Below, piece by piece: positions 51,629 through 63,258 of a stretch of DNA of 64,000 nucleotides; positions within the stretch are counted from its first letter, which is position 1, and every line of letters begins with the position of its first letter. The stretch lies in the NCBI GenBank assembly GCA_014529385.2, contig CM043963.1:75087912-75151911 (forward strand), written 5' to 3'. Origin of the DNA: Adiantum capillus-veneris (Eukaryota; Streptophyta; Polypodiopsida; Polypodiales; Pteridaceae). The position numbers and the translations under genes were made by a program. The notes below the pieces were generated by a model, which saw only the letters and a list, made by a program, of their open reading frames with translations, searched no databases and was not told the DNA's origin.

Positions 51629-52081
51629 ATGGCAACCATCTCCTGCATCAAGGCTCGACAAATTTATGACAGTCGCGGAAACCCCACGGTGGAGGTGCGC
51701 CAACCTTTTTTTGCTTGGGTCTAGCAGCCATGTTTGATCCAGCTACATCATCTCGTTGTCTCAAGTTTTTGCTTTCCTTCAACAAACGTTGCGCCCATCT
51801 GTGCATTCGCTAATAATGAGTATGCATTCTTGGATGTATGGCTTCACGTACGTGTTTTCAGTGTGCATGTATCAAATGTCTACGTAGAGTAATTTCTGTT
51901 TACACTTTTGAGTCAATGAGGTTATGAAGCTAAAGGGTTTTTCATGGGACCTTACTCTGTTTTTGAAAAAAAAAAGTATCTTGGAAAGTCTAAATCACAT
52001 TTTAGTGCTTATCGTAGGTTGAGGTGTATCTCTCAGATGATACACGTCATAGAGCTGCAGTCCCAAGTGGCGCTTCTACTG
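51629..52081 (+). CDS. Enolase, coding exons 1 and 2 only
   Basis: Enolase interconverts 2-phosphoglycerate and phosphoenolpyruvate in glycolysis. Exon 1 (51,629-51,694) codes MATISCIKARQIYDSRGNPT and VE, ending before GTGCGC. Exon 2 (52,018-52,081) begins after an AG acceptor and codes VEVYLSDDTRHRAAVPSGAS plus T and the first base of a Gly codon, ending at G|GTAAGC. Phases join correctly (NPTVE|VEV). ARQIxDSRGNPTVEV and AVPSGAST are hallmark enolase N-terminal segments; the SGAST loop contributes a metal-binding Ser. The lack of a transit peptide points to the cytosolic type. The next expected exon (GIYEALELRDGG) is not found in the remaining 12 kb, which holds retroelements. Either the following intron is very long or this is a stranded fragment. 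No stop or frameshift is seen in the two exons. Confidence 0.85.
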
Positions 52082-52779
52082 GTAAGCTGCCACCCCCTTT
52101 AGACCATTTGAATATAGTGATTTGAGTTGGAAAAGTATACTTGTGATTTTGCTGCTTGAAAGGATGGGCTTCTGTCCGTGTGTGTAATTTTCTATCGGAA
52201 TTAAATTTTCAAGTAATTTTAGGTAGTTGTGTTGTTGGAGCTACACATGCTGCTGCTAAGTGATTAGCCAAACATTTCGTGCATTTATCACCCCAATGAA
52301 TTGCATATGTTCTGAGTCTTTGCTATTGAATTTTATGATTCATACAGCATAATGGCATAGAAGTTTTGTATTGATTCACATGCATGGTTCCCTTCGACAT
52401 AATCAATCGGATCTGCTCATGCATGTGTTAAGTTGCTATTGATTCTATGAATCTTCTGCTTGACATCGCGTCTTATGTGATTAGTTGAGGCCCTCTATAT
52501 CTCCTTGCAAGCTCATCGACAAAGATGAAGAATGAATTTTAAGGTGGAAACATAAGGATGTTGAACATGTTTATGCAGTTCTTTTGATGCCCACAGGATA
52601 GTTGTGAGCTTTGTTTTGGACATAGGAAATCAAGTAGTTCCGGATAGTGGTGAAGTAAGTAGTTCGAGAGGATACACACTTGATGGTTATGAGCGTAGTT
52701 AAGCACAAAAGAGGACTCGTTTTTGGTAAGGGCAAATAAATTTGGGAATGCTTCTTGGACAACGGTTCTCTAATGTGGA

Positions 52780-53330
52780 GAGAAAAAAGGAACAAAGGTT
52801 CAATATGGCCAACAATTACTTCCGATTGCTGGTAGGATTGCGTGTGGGGACCCTCTTTGTACAAAATGTGGAGGCTAGAGAGACTCTCCTTCATCTCAAT
52901 TGGGAGAAATCTGACTTCACTAATTCACTTATCATGCTTCGGTTTCGACGTGGATCACCAAGTCAGATAGGATGAATAAGTTTTTTTTTTCACGCTTTAC
53001 TAAGAGACCCATTGGGAGCATTGTATGGGCTCTTAGGGACATTATAAGGTCTTACGCACGGATCATGATGGGGTTCTTGATGTTGCTTCAGACTATGCTA
53101 CCCATTTTATTGCTGACCTGGCCATTGATGCCATTTTGACTGCAAGAGTGAAGGTTTGGTCACATGTACACGCTGTGGTTGCTGTGGAGACGTGTCAGAT
53201 TTCAGCCAGGGATGCTTGTAGGAGACGGACTGAAAAACACTGGCAACTCTCCGGATTCCTTGTACTTAAAAATGAGATAGAGGGCTGCTTCCCATAGAGG
53301 TTTTGGCTCTTGGAGTTTTGCTAGTCCATT
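52780..53330 (+). mobile_element. Fragment of non-LTR ORF2 linker (LINE), low certainty
   Basis: The text KSDRMNKFFFHALLRDPLGA (about 52,960-53,020), followed by DGVLDVASDYATHFIADL (53,070-53,125), resembles the linker between endonuclease and reverse transcriptase in plant LINEs (W..GDxNTKFFH..., then L.D.DG... and FY..L). Frameshifts are present and no flanking domain is found. It lies where enolase intron 2 would be. Confidence 0.4.
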
Positions 53331-53949
53331 GACCTACGGTATATGAGGTCTGCCTCTCACAGACAAAGTTGGTGGTGGTGCACAAAGTATGAGGGAAGCA
53401 ATTCTTGAGTTTAGTACACTAGCCTTGAAGTCTACGAAGTGTGTTACCCTAAGTCTCAAAGTGCGTATCAATTGACTTATTCCTTCAAAATTGTACAAAT
53501 GTGCACGTGTGCACACACATGTTTAGGGCATTGCGAGCTAGAGTCTCGTAAGTTTGCATAGGTGCCTCAGGTCCACACTTCTTGAGATGTAATCTTTGCA
53601 GCAGATCTTAGTCCAGATGCTCTTGTTGCACAATATGCTAGCTTTTATCAAAATTAGGTCATAGATTCTGGAGCTTGTTTCCACGTGAGCATCTACTATG
53701 CACATGCTCGTGGTAAAATAAAGCTCGCTTGTCACGTGCACATCCAACCCTATTTGCATGTGGACAAGCTATCTTAGATCTAGGGTTCAGGTTAGCCTAG
53801 GAAGTGTTCTGGCACCTTTGTGAGCTTGTGCGAAGGCCGTGCATGTCCAGACAGAGTAGTTGCATATCCTTTGATTGCACAACCCAGTACCACCCAGCAT
53901 ATGCATTGTCCTAGCTGTATACCCAAATTCCATAATAGTTTGGGGGCAA

Positions 53950-55215
53950 TCAATTCTAGGCATTTTATTTATTTATTAAATTATTATGCCATTTTTCCAA
54001 GGTCGTGGGGCTGTTGGGGAGATTGCTTTTGTCCAGGTATATAAGTAGAGGGGGGGCGCTCACTACAGGCAGAAGAGGCAACAGAAGAAGCTCCGGCAAC
54101 TTGGAGTGCACCCTCTCAGCAAGACCGGCGGAAAGCCTTAGCGTTTTCAGCGATCCAGATCAGCTAGCGTATTGGAGTTCTAGGTCAGCCAACGTTTTTT
54201 GAGTTGCAGATTCCCCTAGCGTTTTCAGTCATCGGCAGCCCGATCCAACCACACAGCCTAGTGTTTTCAATATTCAGTCCTTAGCCTTGCAGATTCAACC
54301 CTTAGCTTCACAGATCTCACCTACCCGCAGCAGATCCTCACGGAACTGTCGGATCAGCTAGTGTTTTCAGTTTCAGCCCGCTGATTTCAGATTTCAGCAT
54401 CTTCGTTTTCAGTGCATCGTCGTTGAGTCGTCGCCATCGTCATCCTGGCCGACACAGTGTCAGTATCCAGCAACAGATCAGCGTTTCTCAGATTTCAGCA
54501 TTGCAGCCCTGGCATTTTCATCTTTCAGCCCGTCCTCGTCGTTGTCATCATTGTTGTCGACATCGTCGGCAAGTCCATTGCACCAGATTTGTGCAATCTA
54601 TAGCACATTACCTCTCTTGCCATAGAGAGGGGGCCCTTGGAGGAGGGTTTGAGAACCGTCTGGTGTCGTATCTCTCTGTCTCTCATTCTCAGCACTTTCA
54701 TTCACAATAGCATTCACTTTGTTTGTGAGCATTACACTTCTGTTGCACCTTACATTGCTGATGTCTATGAGCTTGAGTTACATGGTGTTGGAGACATCAA
54801 ACTAGTTTTTTGCATAATGGCACAGTATTTATAGTCAAGAATGTCAGACATATCCCCAAGTTAGTGAAGAGCTTGATATCTGCCCGTCAACTTGACGACT
54901 TGGGTTACACGACCACCTTTAGGAATGGTTCAGTCAATTCGGAAGGGAAATCGTGTGATTCTCAGAGGTTAGAAGCATGGAGCAGTTTATTCTATGTTTG
55001 TTTTGTATGTAAAAGAGGATTGCATATCCATAGTCGAGCTATCGTTTACTGAGTTGTGGCATATCCGACTAGGCCATATGAGCCAGAAGGGAATGAAAAC
55101 ATTAGCACGTTTCGGTTACTTACCTTGTAACAAACTTGGGCATCCCAAGTCGAGAATTTGGCACGACAAATGAGAAATCACTTAAACTTACTTCACACTT
55201 CAATAGACTCGACAC
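53950..55215 (+). mobile_element. Copia-type fragment: LTR-like leader and pre-integrase region
   Basis: A TATA box (GTATATAAGTAGAGG, 54,036-54,050) is followed by about 600 bases rich in a recurrent GTTTTCAG motif (54,130-54,420), resembling an LTR transcript start and leader. From 54,720 the plus strand reads YIADVYELELHGVGDIKLVF, then IVKNVRHIPKLVKSLISARQ and LDDLGYTTTFRNGSVNSEGK (to about 54,960), then LGHMSQKGMKTLARFGYLPC (near 55,070-55,130). These are the protease C-terminus and pre-integrase segments of a copia related to the one at 13.5-17.0 kb. It stops at about 55,215, next to a gypsy LTR. Confidence 0.65.
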
Positions 55216-55232
55216 GGCTCGACGTAGTTCCG

Positions 55233-55689
55233 TGCCCAGAGATATTGGCCCCAAAGTTTGGTGGCCCTTTCGGTATTTATTTTTATATTAACAATCGATC
55301 AAAGTACAAATTCGGTGGTCCTCTCTGCTCAATGCTCCCACGCCAATCTGAGAAACAAAGAGGCCCTTGATACAATTTTATTGGCTCGAGGCCTTCTAAA
55401 GACTAAAAGAAGTATATGAAAAGCTTTAGTTCTCAAAAGCACTTGGTCCAAGAGCTAGCATTGCAAAAACAGCCAGCGCAAATCGCGGATTTCCGTACAA
55501 CTTGCCAGCCAGCACGTTTTTCAAAATTCTGCCACGTAAGCAGCTACTCGCAATAGATCTTTTATTCTCTGTGTCCCCGTGGGCCCCCTCGAACAGAACC
55601 CCCATAAGTTGGGACAACTTATAAAATAAACAATTTCATTTGCCATGGCAATTGTTCGAGTGGTCATACCACGTCATCACTTTGTGACA
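55233..55689 (-). mobile_element. 3' LTR of a minus-strand chromovirus
   Basis: On the minus strand TGTCACAAAGTG starts at 55,689, immediately after the purine tract (complement of 55,692-55,705). The element ends with CTGGGCA at 55,233. Length about 457 bp. The start resembles common gypsy LTRs. Confidence 0.65.
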
Positions 55690-55691
55690 TA

Positions 55692-56748
55692 CCCCCCTCT
55701 TGAAAGAATTGTAATCGTCCTCGATTACGCCTGCAAAATGAGACATAAGCCATAAACCAGCTCAATAGACATTGACTCTAAGTATTGATGCACTAGACGA
55801 CACAAATCTAGCACTTGCACAAAGACAATAGGCATTGAACATCCACATCACATTCAAATCAAATCGCATGAAGTTCATCGAGATCTCAGACCATGATCTC
55901 TCGGCAACGTGTTTAGCAATCGCATCTAGATCAACACTGGATCTCATTAATGTAGGATTGACTAATTCTTATTGCTATCATGTCCATCTCATATGGAATC
56001 TCAAGACCGAAATGCTGCAGTCATTTCGTCTTTCAAACATGCACTTACGACTCACATGAGAGAGGATACGTAAATCAGAATCATTTCAGAAATTCCCATG
56101 TCGAAGTACTACTTTCATAAAGTCGTGCAGTAGAATATTGTCAGCTCGTCAGTACCCCTGAATTCCAAAAGAAATCAGTGACTTTATTCCATCTGGGTAA
56201 CTTGTGACAAAGGAGCGGAGTGACTTCCCTCTTGTGCAGTCCTGTTTGCTCCATATTTAACCCTGCTGATCCGCGGGATCTCTCGGAATAGTCAAAACTA
56301 GACCGGAAGCCTCAAGGTAAACCAATATCCAAGGAGTATTTGCTAGGTCCTTTTTCTCCATCCACTTCACATCCAATGCCGAAGAGGTCCTGACTAAGTA
56401 AGAACCGCCATTCACTTTACCTTTTACTTTCCTTTCCAGGTGAGCTAGTATTTGTTCCAGAACGAGAATCTCCTCGCTCTCTTCCACTTCAGGGTGCTCC
56501 TCAGGCTCCCTGTCAAGTGGTACCTCACCCTTGAAAGGTTTCAATAAACTCACATGAACAACATTGTGAATCTTCCTAAGTATCTGGCAACTTCAGTCTG
56601 AAGGATACATCATTTATCTTCTCTTGAATTTGGAAAGGGCCATAGTATTGCATACTTAGCTTTGGAAAAAGCTGCTCCTTTCCCCTTCGTTTCCTTAGGT
56701 GTGCCTTCTCAAACCGTAAGAGCACCATCTTGATATCTGGGGACGTAA
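55692..56748 (-). pseudogene. Chromovirus (Ty3/gypsy) integrase C-terminus with chromodomain, truncated
   Basis: On the minus strand from 56,730 the text reads FEKAHLRKRRGKEQLFPKLS, MQYYGPFQIQEKINDVSFRL (integrase C-terminal beta domain), then HVSLLKPFKGEVPLDREPEE, EEILVLEQILAHLERKVKGK and YLVRTSSALDVKWMEKKDLA (56,553-56,310), a chromodomain of plant chromoviruses, which is thought to steer insertion to marked chromatin. The coding frame ends at 56,257. About 550 non-coding bases lead to the polypurine tract. The upstream part is cut exactly at a 12-base G run (56,751-56,762). Confidence 0.75.
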
Positions 56749-56750
56749 CC

Positions 56751-57306
56751 GGGGGGGGGGGGTTGGAGCATTCTGTTCACCTACTAGATGCTTTTGGTGA
56801 TAGACTCATCTCACGTGCACTAGCCCTTGGTTGTGGTTCGCCACCTGTACACTTGCATGATTGGGATTTCAAGCACATTAAGGGTTTGCACTTGCGCTTT
56901 GCCAATTTCAGGCCTGTTTTGGCCATTTTCATATTTCTAGGATGAGGGATTTATTTTTGTTCTTGGTATTTGAGAGAGATATCTGATATTTGCCTGATCT
57001 TAGCATGGCTCACTCATATCATTCTCAGAGTTGGCCATTAAAAGTGAGTGGGCCTTGTCACGAGGACGTGGCAATTGCTAATTACTGTAAACGAGGACGT
57101 GGCAACTGCTAACCTTAGTTGTTGGTTTCTTTTTGACGATTTTTATTTAATTTTTGGGACCCTCTTTTTGAAGTCACAAATGTCCGCACATGGTGTGGCC
57201 AATGTGAAACGGTCGACAGTTGAGAGTTTCACCTGCAGACGGGAAGGCCTTGTTGCCACGAGTTGGTTAGGCTGACCGACAGTGGAATCCGAGCAGTAAA
57301 AGGGTG
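56751..57306. other. Poly-G run and unidentified host DNA
   Basis: After the G run a plus-strand frame to 56,945 (LEHSVHLLDAFGDRLISRAL... ending FIFLG) has no recognised relative. Acgaggacgtggcaa.tgctaa occurs twice, 31 bases apart (57,060 and 57,091). This DNA continues, after the inserted LTR element, at 63,342. Confidence 0.4.
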
Positions 57307-57311
57307 TCTAG
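57307..57311. repeat. Target-site duplication, left copy (TCTAG)
   Basis: TCTAG directly before the 5' LTR; the identical right copy is at 63,337-63,341. Perfect match supports a single intact insertion. Confidence 0.85.
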
Positions 57312-58595
57312 TGAAACTAATTTGACTACTTTGTTTCTAATTTCTATTTTCTAGAATTAGGACCTTAATAAGAAATGTGCACAAGTTAACTAATAAGTTA
57401 AGGAATCACAGATCTGTAAGAAAAGCCATCAGGAAACAGACAACTCTGGTGTGTCATATGATGGGTGACAAGAAGCACCGTGAGGGAGTTGGCCTGTTAG
57501 TTCGGTGGGAGAAGACCAGGTAATGGTGGTCCCTGATGAGTCACGAGATGGGTGACAGGTTCATCGGTAAGGGGACACACTAAGGGTCTAAGGAGGAAAT
57601 CCGAACTGAGTAAGAAAATACGCGTAAGAACGCAAGCACAAGAATAAAGATGGGTTCAATGAAGCTTTTTACGAAAAGTAGGAACAATCGCGGGAAGGCA
57701 GACGCTTTCCCGCGAGGAATCTATGTTTGCATTGCATTCGTGCATGTGGTTGCATCCAGGGACGCTTGGGAAGTGTTGTGAAATGCATTGGTTTTAACTT
57801 ATAAGGTTTTATTGAGTTTTTGGGTAGGTTCAGAACAATTTTAAAATATGCCGGCCGCCCACTTAATAAGTGGGCAGCCATTTAGAAGATAAAGCAACAA
57901 AATCAGCCAACGAATTCTCTCTCCCTATTTCGGGTAGAACAGTGCCAAAAAAAAAAAAAACGGCCACGATCTCTACGCGAGCAGCTATTCGTGCCGTGGC
58001 CAGGGAGCTATAAAAGCACCACATCAAAGGAGGTACCAACATCAGCAAGAGAAGACTCTGCCGCAAGAGATCGCGAGACTACGAAGCACGGAAGTCGCTT
58101 TTCCCGCGCAAGAGCAACGGGTATCTATTGTGGATTCGCCATACGAATTGTTGTCACGTGTTTTTGTGGTTTGTTTTGCAGGAATCTCCCGTCTTATGGG
58201 AAGGCCCTTCACGGGAAGTACGGCTTCGTGCCTAAGTTCCTTTACGGGAAAGTACAGCTTCGTGCCTAAGTCCCTTTACGGGAAAGTACGGCTTCGTGCC
58301 TAAGTCCCTTTACGGGAAAGTACAACCTCGTGCCTAAGTCCCTTACCGGAAGGAACGACCTTCGGGTCTAAGATTATAGAACGGAGGGGTTTCCTCGGGT
58401 TCTCGTGCTTGTATACGAATTCTCCTTGGATAAAAGAATACTCTTGACGGGGGGGGGGGGACCAGCCCATCTTCTGGTCCCCAATACTGTGTCAATTCTC
58501 TCTCTCTCTCTCTCTCTCCTCGTCATGTTGAACTGTCTCTTAAATTCCGCATGATATTTATCTGAGTGAGTAGCTTCGCTTCCGTATTTGTGGCA
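57312..58595 (+). repeat. 5' LTR (1,284 bp)
   Basis: Contains a TATA box, CTATAAAAG (58,008-58,016), a 14-A run (57,947-57,960), a 34-bp tandem array (58,213-about 58,350, four copies of a unit containing cttcgtgcctaagtcccttt), a 12-G run (58,449-58,460) and (TC)11 (58,497-58,518). Near-identical to 62,021-63,336. Confidence 0.95.
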
Positions 58596-58596
58596 G

Positions 58597-58612
58597 TGGT
58601 ATCAGAGCATGG
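58597..58612 (+). other. Primer-binding site
   Basis: TGGTATCAGAGCATGG, complementary to the 3' end of initiator methionine tRNA, one base after the LTR end. Confidence 0.9.
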
Positions 58613-58668
58613 ACTCCTCTCTTTCTTTGTAAAGGAGGACGACTCTGGGAAGATACGGGAAGAAGCCA

Positions 58669-59300
58669 TGACAAGCCAAGAGAGAAGTAAGCAGGCGGAA
58701 ACCTAAGTCTTGCAGGAAAAGCTCGCAGAGTTGGAAATTTTTTATTCTCTCTGCAAGAAGGCGACACAAGACTTGGGATTTTTTGAGAAGGCGACAAGAG
58801 CATGATGCTCAAGAAACTAGAGAATCTGAGAAGCGGAATGCTCAAGATACTTCAGAACCCAGAAGATATCCATGAACATCAATCGAGAACCATAGCCAAG
58901 AAATCCCGTCATTTCGGGAAGGATATGAAGAAGGTCTCTAGACCTAGGAACACTCCAGTCAAGCTTGATACTTTTGACGGAAGGGAAGATGTCTTGAAAG
59001 CTACTGCTTTTATTCAACAGTTTGAAGTTGCCTTTGCAAATGGCAATTTCTGACAAGTGTCGAAGGTGAGGCATGTGACCAAACACCTCTAGGGGATTGC
59101 AAGTACTTGGTGGTATACCAAAGCTCTGCAAGGAACTTACAACAACAATTCAGGCTGAATTCTCCGACAAATTTTTTTCCTCTACGCTTTGAGGAGGGCA
59201 TTCAAGAAGATTGGGATTGGTTTGCCAATAGGAACACGAGCGAGTCAAAGCAAGTAGTGGTTCACTCTTGCCAAGGTAGGTCCATTCTTGATCCTCTCTG
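58669..59300 (+). pseudogene. Gypsy-type Gag remnant
   Basis: After an ATG at 58,669, a broken frame gives a coiled-coil-like charged stretch. The best part is at 58,802-59,053 (PVKLDTFDGREDVLKATAFI, then QQFEVAFANGNF), followed by WWYTKALQGTY and FPLRFEEGIQEDWDWFANRN to about 59,260. This is the capsid-like Gag pattern of Ty3/gypsy (D.F.G..D...A..F...E, then W). Stops and frameshifts interrupt it. No zinc knuckle is seen. Confidence 0.55.
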
Positions 59301-62010
59301 AGGAAGGAAAGATGAACAAATTTAACGAAGGACTTTTGTCCGAATTTTGTAAACCCATCTGCGAGATACTTTGCAGCAGATGGTGGAGTCAGCAATAAAA
59401 GCTGAAAGTGTACACCTTGATGTACATAAAAATACAATCCCCGCAGTGGGACGAGAACCATTGAACACAGAAACAACGAATTTTTGTTACCTCTCCTCGA
59501 AGGATACATTGCTATCCGGAGAAAGTTTGGAGTAACAGAACTCAATCTATCTCCTGAATTTTTGACCCTCAAATTTTAAGTGAGAGGGCATATCTTTGAT
59601 CAAAGTTAAATCTTTGAGGAACTCATAAAATGCGTATTGCTTTTATGCACGACATATGCACGTGTCTAACCAGGACAATCACTCTCGAGTGTTTATGAGA
59701 GTAGGGTCAAGTCAGAACATTGTTTTATACGATGAACTGCTTTGCTTAACCATCTGGAAGGCCCATGATTGATCTGGTATCCGGTAGTTCTCCAACAAAT
59801 TGCCTGCTAATGCGGGTAGGAAATTACGAAGGAACCATTCTGAGCTTTCAAGCAAAGAACAACTTTTATCAAGCTTAAGTACCTTACAAACCAACACTCC
59901 CTACCCGGTAAGGGAAGACCAATCTTTGTAAGGAAGAGATGCTGCTGCAGATTTCAGCCATAAAGAAGACGTTGCCGGTGATGCCCATGGCTGCCCCAAG
60001 TGTACCAGATGACGTCAAGACCCAGTGCGCGAGTTCCCTCGTGAAGAAGTGCCTACGGAGCGTGTTTTCATCGCGACAAGCTGCTGTTTTTCTCTGTTTT
60101 CAGCCCATAAACGTCGTAGACGGGGCTGATTTATGAGAAGGAACCCGAGAACACACCTCTTTTGTGTGTAGGATTGGAAGAGAGGATTTTCTATGCAGAG
60201 ATCTCTTCCGGGGAATTGCTTTTTCGAGAACCGAGTTGCGTTACGAGCGTCGTGACTTTGAAGGTACGATTTTTATGTTATGATCTCTAAGTATTTGATT
60301 GCAGGTGTACTTCCTCTTCGTGAGGGAGTAGGAGCAGAGGAAGGCATGAGCCTCTGCAGGATAAAAGTGCTCTGAGGAACTAGAGCCAGATCAGCCCAAG
60401 GGTTTCGTACCCAAGTTCGGGAAGCATATCCACGGATTGAAGAGAGGTAGACTCTCAAGATGTGATCCGGAAGTTGAAATTCCGAAGGAAAGGACTTCGT
60501 GTCCAAGAAAGCGGAGTTACTCTGCAGGAACAGGACTCTGGAAACAGAGTCAGAAAAGCGTTGCAGGGATGCCATGCCTTGAGTAGGACGGCATAAAGGA
60601 AGGAACCATTCCGAGATTCCAAGCAAAGAAAAGCTTTCATTAAGCTTGAATATTCTTTAAGCCCACACCCCCTACCTGGTCAGGGAGGACATGGTAGTGC
60701 TTTTCGCACAAATGAATGAACACTCTCTTTAGGAGGGAAGGAACAAGCGACGACTACGGCCTGTGCTTGAGGAATCCAAGGATTAAAATCCTAGATTATT
60801 TGATGAGCGGGTTTTGCTCTAAGATCGAGCCAAGTGATCATCAAGTTGAGCGTCTTCGCTGTAAGGATCTTACAAAGGGAAGGAAACTTCCCAGGTTCAC
60901 AGAAACTCTAACACAGCTTAAGAATTAGGTACACCTTTGAGTACATGGATAACACACGAAGATGCAGACCTATGCCAAGGAACTGGATGAGAGTTTGTTA
61001 TACTCTCTTGAGCGCCTTTTTATGCGCAAGGATATTCCGACACGAGAATCTCTATTTGAGATGTGTTCGGTAGAAGGAATTTGAGTTTCTCTACGGAGGA
61101 GAGGTTTTCTGATGATCATTGATCATTGAGTATGCTATGTGCTTTTACCATTACAGAAGCAACTTTTGGTTGCGGTATATGTTTCTCCATGAGCAGGTCA
61201 AGTAGCATTTACACGCTGCTGGAATAAATTCGAACTATTATGTTTGTAAGAGTAAAATTTATCCTTAAGTGGGCCAAGTTTGAACTTATGTTCACAGAAT
61301 GGTATGGCTAGAGTTTTATCTGCCTAAGATTTTGCGAGGAATCCTAGATGCTTGCAAGGATGGCCTCTGCAAGGAAGAGACGCTAGTAGGCGTCACTAGA
61401 ACACCGCTAGTGGTAATAACTTACAGGAGAAAAAGATTGGAAGGAAGTGCCGCCGTGCCCAAGGAATCTTTGGATTGGAACCGTTCGCCTACGTTGAGCG
61501 ACGGCCCGAAACAAGAACCTTCTTTAAGGTGATCGAAGACCTTGTTTGTGAAGGAAGATATCGAAATTAATACTCTTATGATTTGGGCATTCCCTATGTG
61601 GGAGGACACAAGAGGTTTAATTCCCTCTGGACTAACAACGCAGGATTATGCGCAAGGACAGATGCATAGATTGATTTCTAGGAGGATTATTCTTCTCGGG
61701 ATTGAGAAGGTGGAATTGAGTTAACAGATTCTCGGATAAGGAAACTTCCAATCTGTTGGAAAGATGCGAATGACGAGTTCTTACATGGCTCGTAAGTTTG
61801 ATGAATGCTGAAGGATATCCTTGAGGTACTAGAGGAAGGACATGAACCGGTAAGGTAAGTATTAAATTCTTGAATTTTATTTAAATTAATTTTTAAGCTC
61901 TCTTTTGAGAAAGGACTAGCTCAACTCACCATTGAGTAAGATTAGGAATCTTTCCGATTTCTCCCCGGCAGTTCAATTGGACCTCTACAGTTGAGGACAA
62001 CTGTTTATAA
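59301..62010 (+). other. Interior of the LTR element without recognisable domains
   Basis: Stop-rich text in all frames. An internal direct repeat of about 100 bp (59,828-59,930 and 60,598-60,690; aaggaaccattc.gag.ttc..., ctaccc/tggt.agggaggac) is the clearest structure. LPKILRGILDACKDGLC near 61,320 faintly resembles an integrase zinc-binding segment but lacks the His/Cys pattern. No reverse transcriptase motif found. Confidence 0.5.
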
Positions 62011-62020
62011 GTGAGAGGGA
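62011..62020 (+). other. Polypurine tract
   Basis: gtgagaggga immediately before the TG of the 3' LTR, the expected plus-strand primer. Confidence 0.75.
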
Positions 62021-63202
62021 TGAAACTAATTTGACTATTTTGTTTCTAATTTCTATTTTCTAGAATTAGGACCTTAATAAGAAATGTGCACAAGTTAACT
62101 AATAAGTTAAGGAATCACAGATCTGTAAGAAAAGCCATCAGGAAACAGACAACTCTGGTGTGTCATATGATGGGGGACAAGAAGCACCGTGAGGGAGTTG
62201 GCCTGTTAGTTCGGTGGGAGAAGACCAGGTAATGGTGGTCCCTGATGAGTCACAAGATGGGTGACAGGTTCATCGGTACGGGGACACACTAAGGGTCTAA
62301 GGAGGAAATCCGAACTGAGTAAGAAAATATGCGTAAGAACGCAAGCACAAGAATAAAGATGGCTTCAATGAAGCTTTTTACGAAAAGCAAGAACAATCGC
62401 GGGAAGGCAGACGCTTTCCCGCGAGGAATCTATGTTTGCATTGCATTCGTGCGTGTGGTTGCATCCAAGGACGCCTGGGAAGTGTTGTGAAATGCATTGG
62501 TTTTAACTTATAAGGTTTTATTGAGTTTTTGGGTAGGTTCAGAACAATTTTAAAATATGCCGGCCGCCCACTTAATAAGTGGACAGCCACTTAGAAGATA
62601 AAGCAACAAAACTAGCCAGCGAATTCTCTCTCCCTATTTCGGGTAGAACAACCCAAAAAAAAAAAACGGCCGCGATCTGTACACGAGCAGCTATTCGTGC
62701 CGTGGCGAGGGAGCTATAAAAGCACCACATCAAAGGAGGTATCAACATCAGCAAGAGAAGACTCTGCCGCAAGAGATCGTGAGACTACGAAGCACGGAAG
62801 TCGCCTTTCCCGCGCAAGAGCGACAAGTATCTATTGTGGATTCGCCATACGAATTGTTGTCACGTGTTTGTGTGGTTTGTTTTGCAGGAATCTCCCGTCT
62901 TATGGGAAGGCCCTTCATGGGAAGTACGGCTTCGTGCCTAAGTTCCTTTACGGGAGAGTACAGCTTCGTGCCTAAGTCCCTTTACGGGGAAGTATGGCTT
63001 CGTGCCTAAGTCCCTTTACGGGAAAGTACAGCCTCGTGCCTAAGTCCCTTACGGGAAGGAACGACCTTCGGGTCTAAGATTACAGAACGGAGGGGTTTCC
63101 TCGGGTTCTCGTGCTTGTATACGAATTCTCCCTGGATAAAAGAATACTCTTGATGGGGGGGGGGGGGGGACCAGCCCATCTTCTGGTCCCTAATATTGTG
63201 TC

Positions 63203-63258
<56 letters not shown>

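Noticed and set aside
61299-61400. Integrase zinc-finger-like text LPKILRGILDACKDGLC
   Set aside because: The His and second Cys pair of the HHCC domain are not present and nothing downstream continues an integrase; similarity may be chance.
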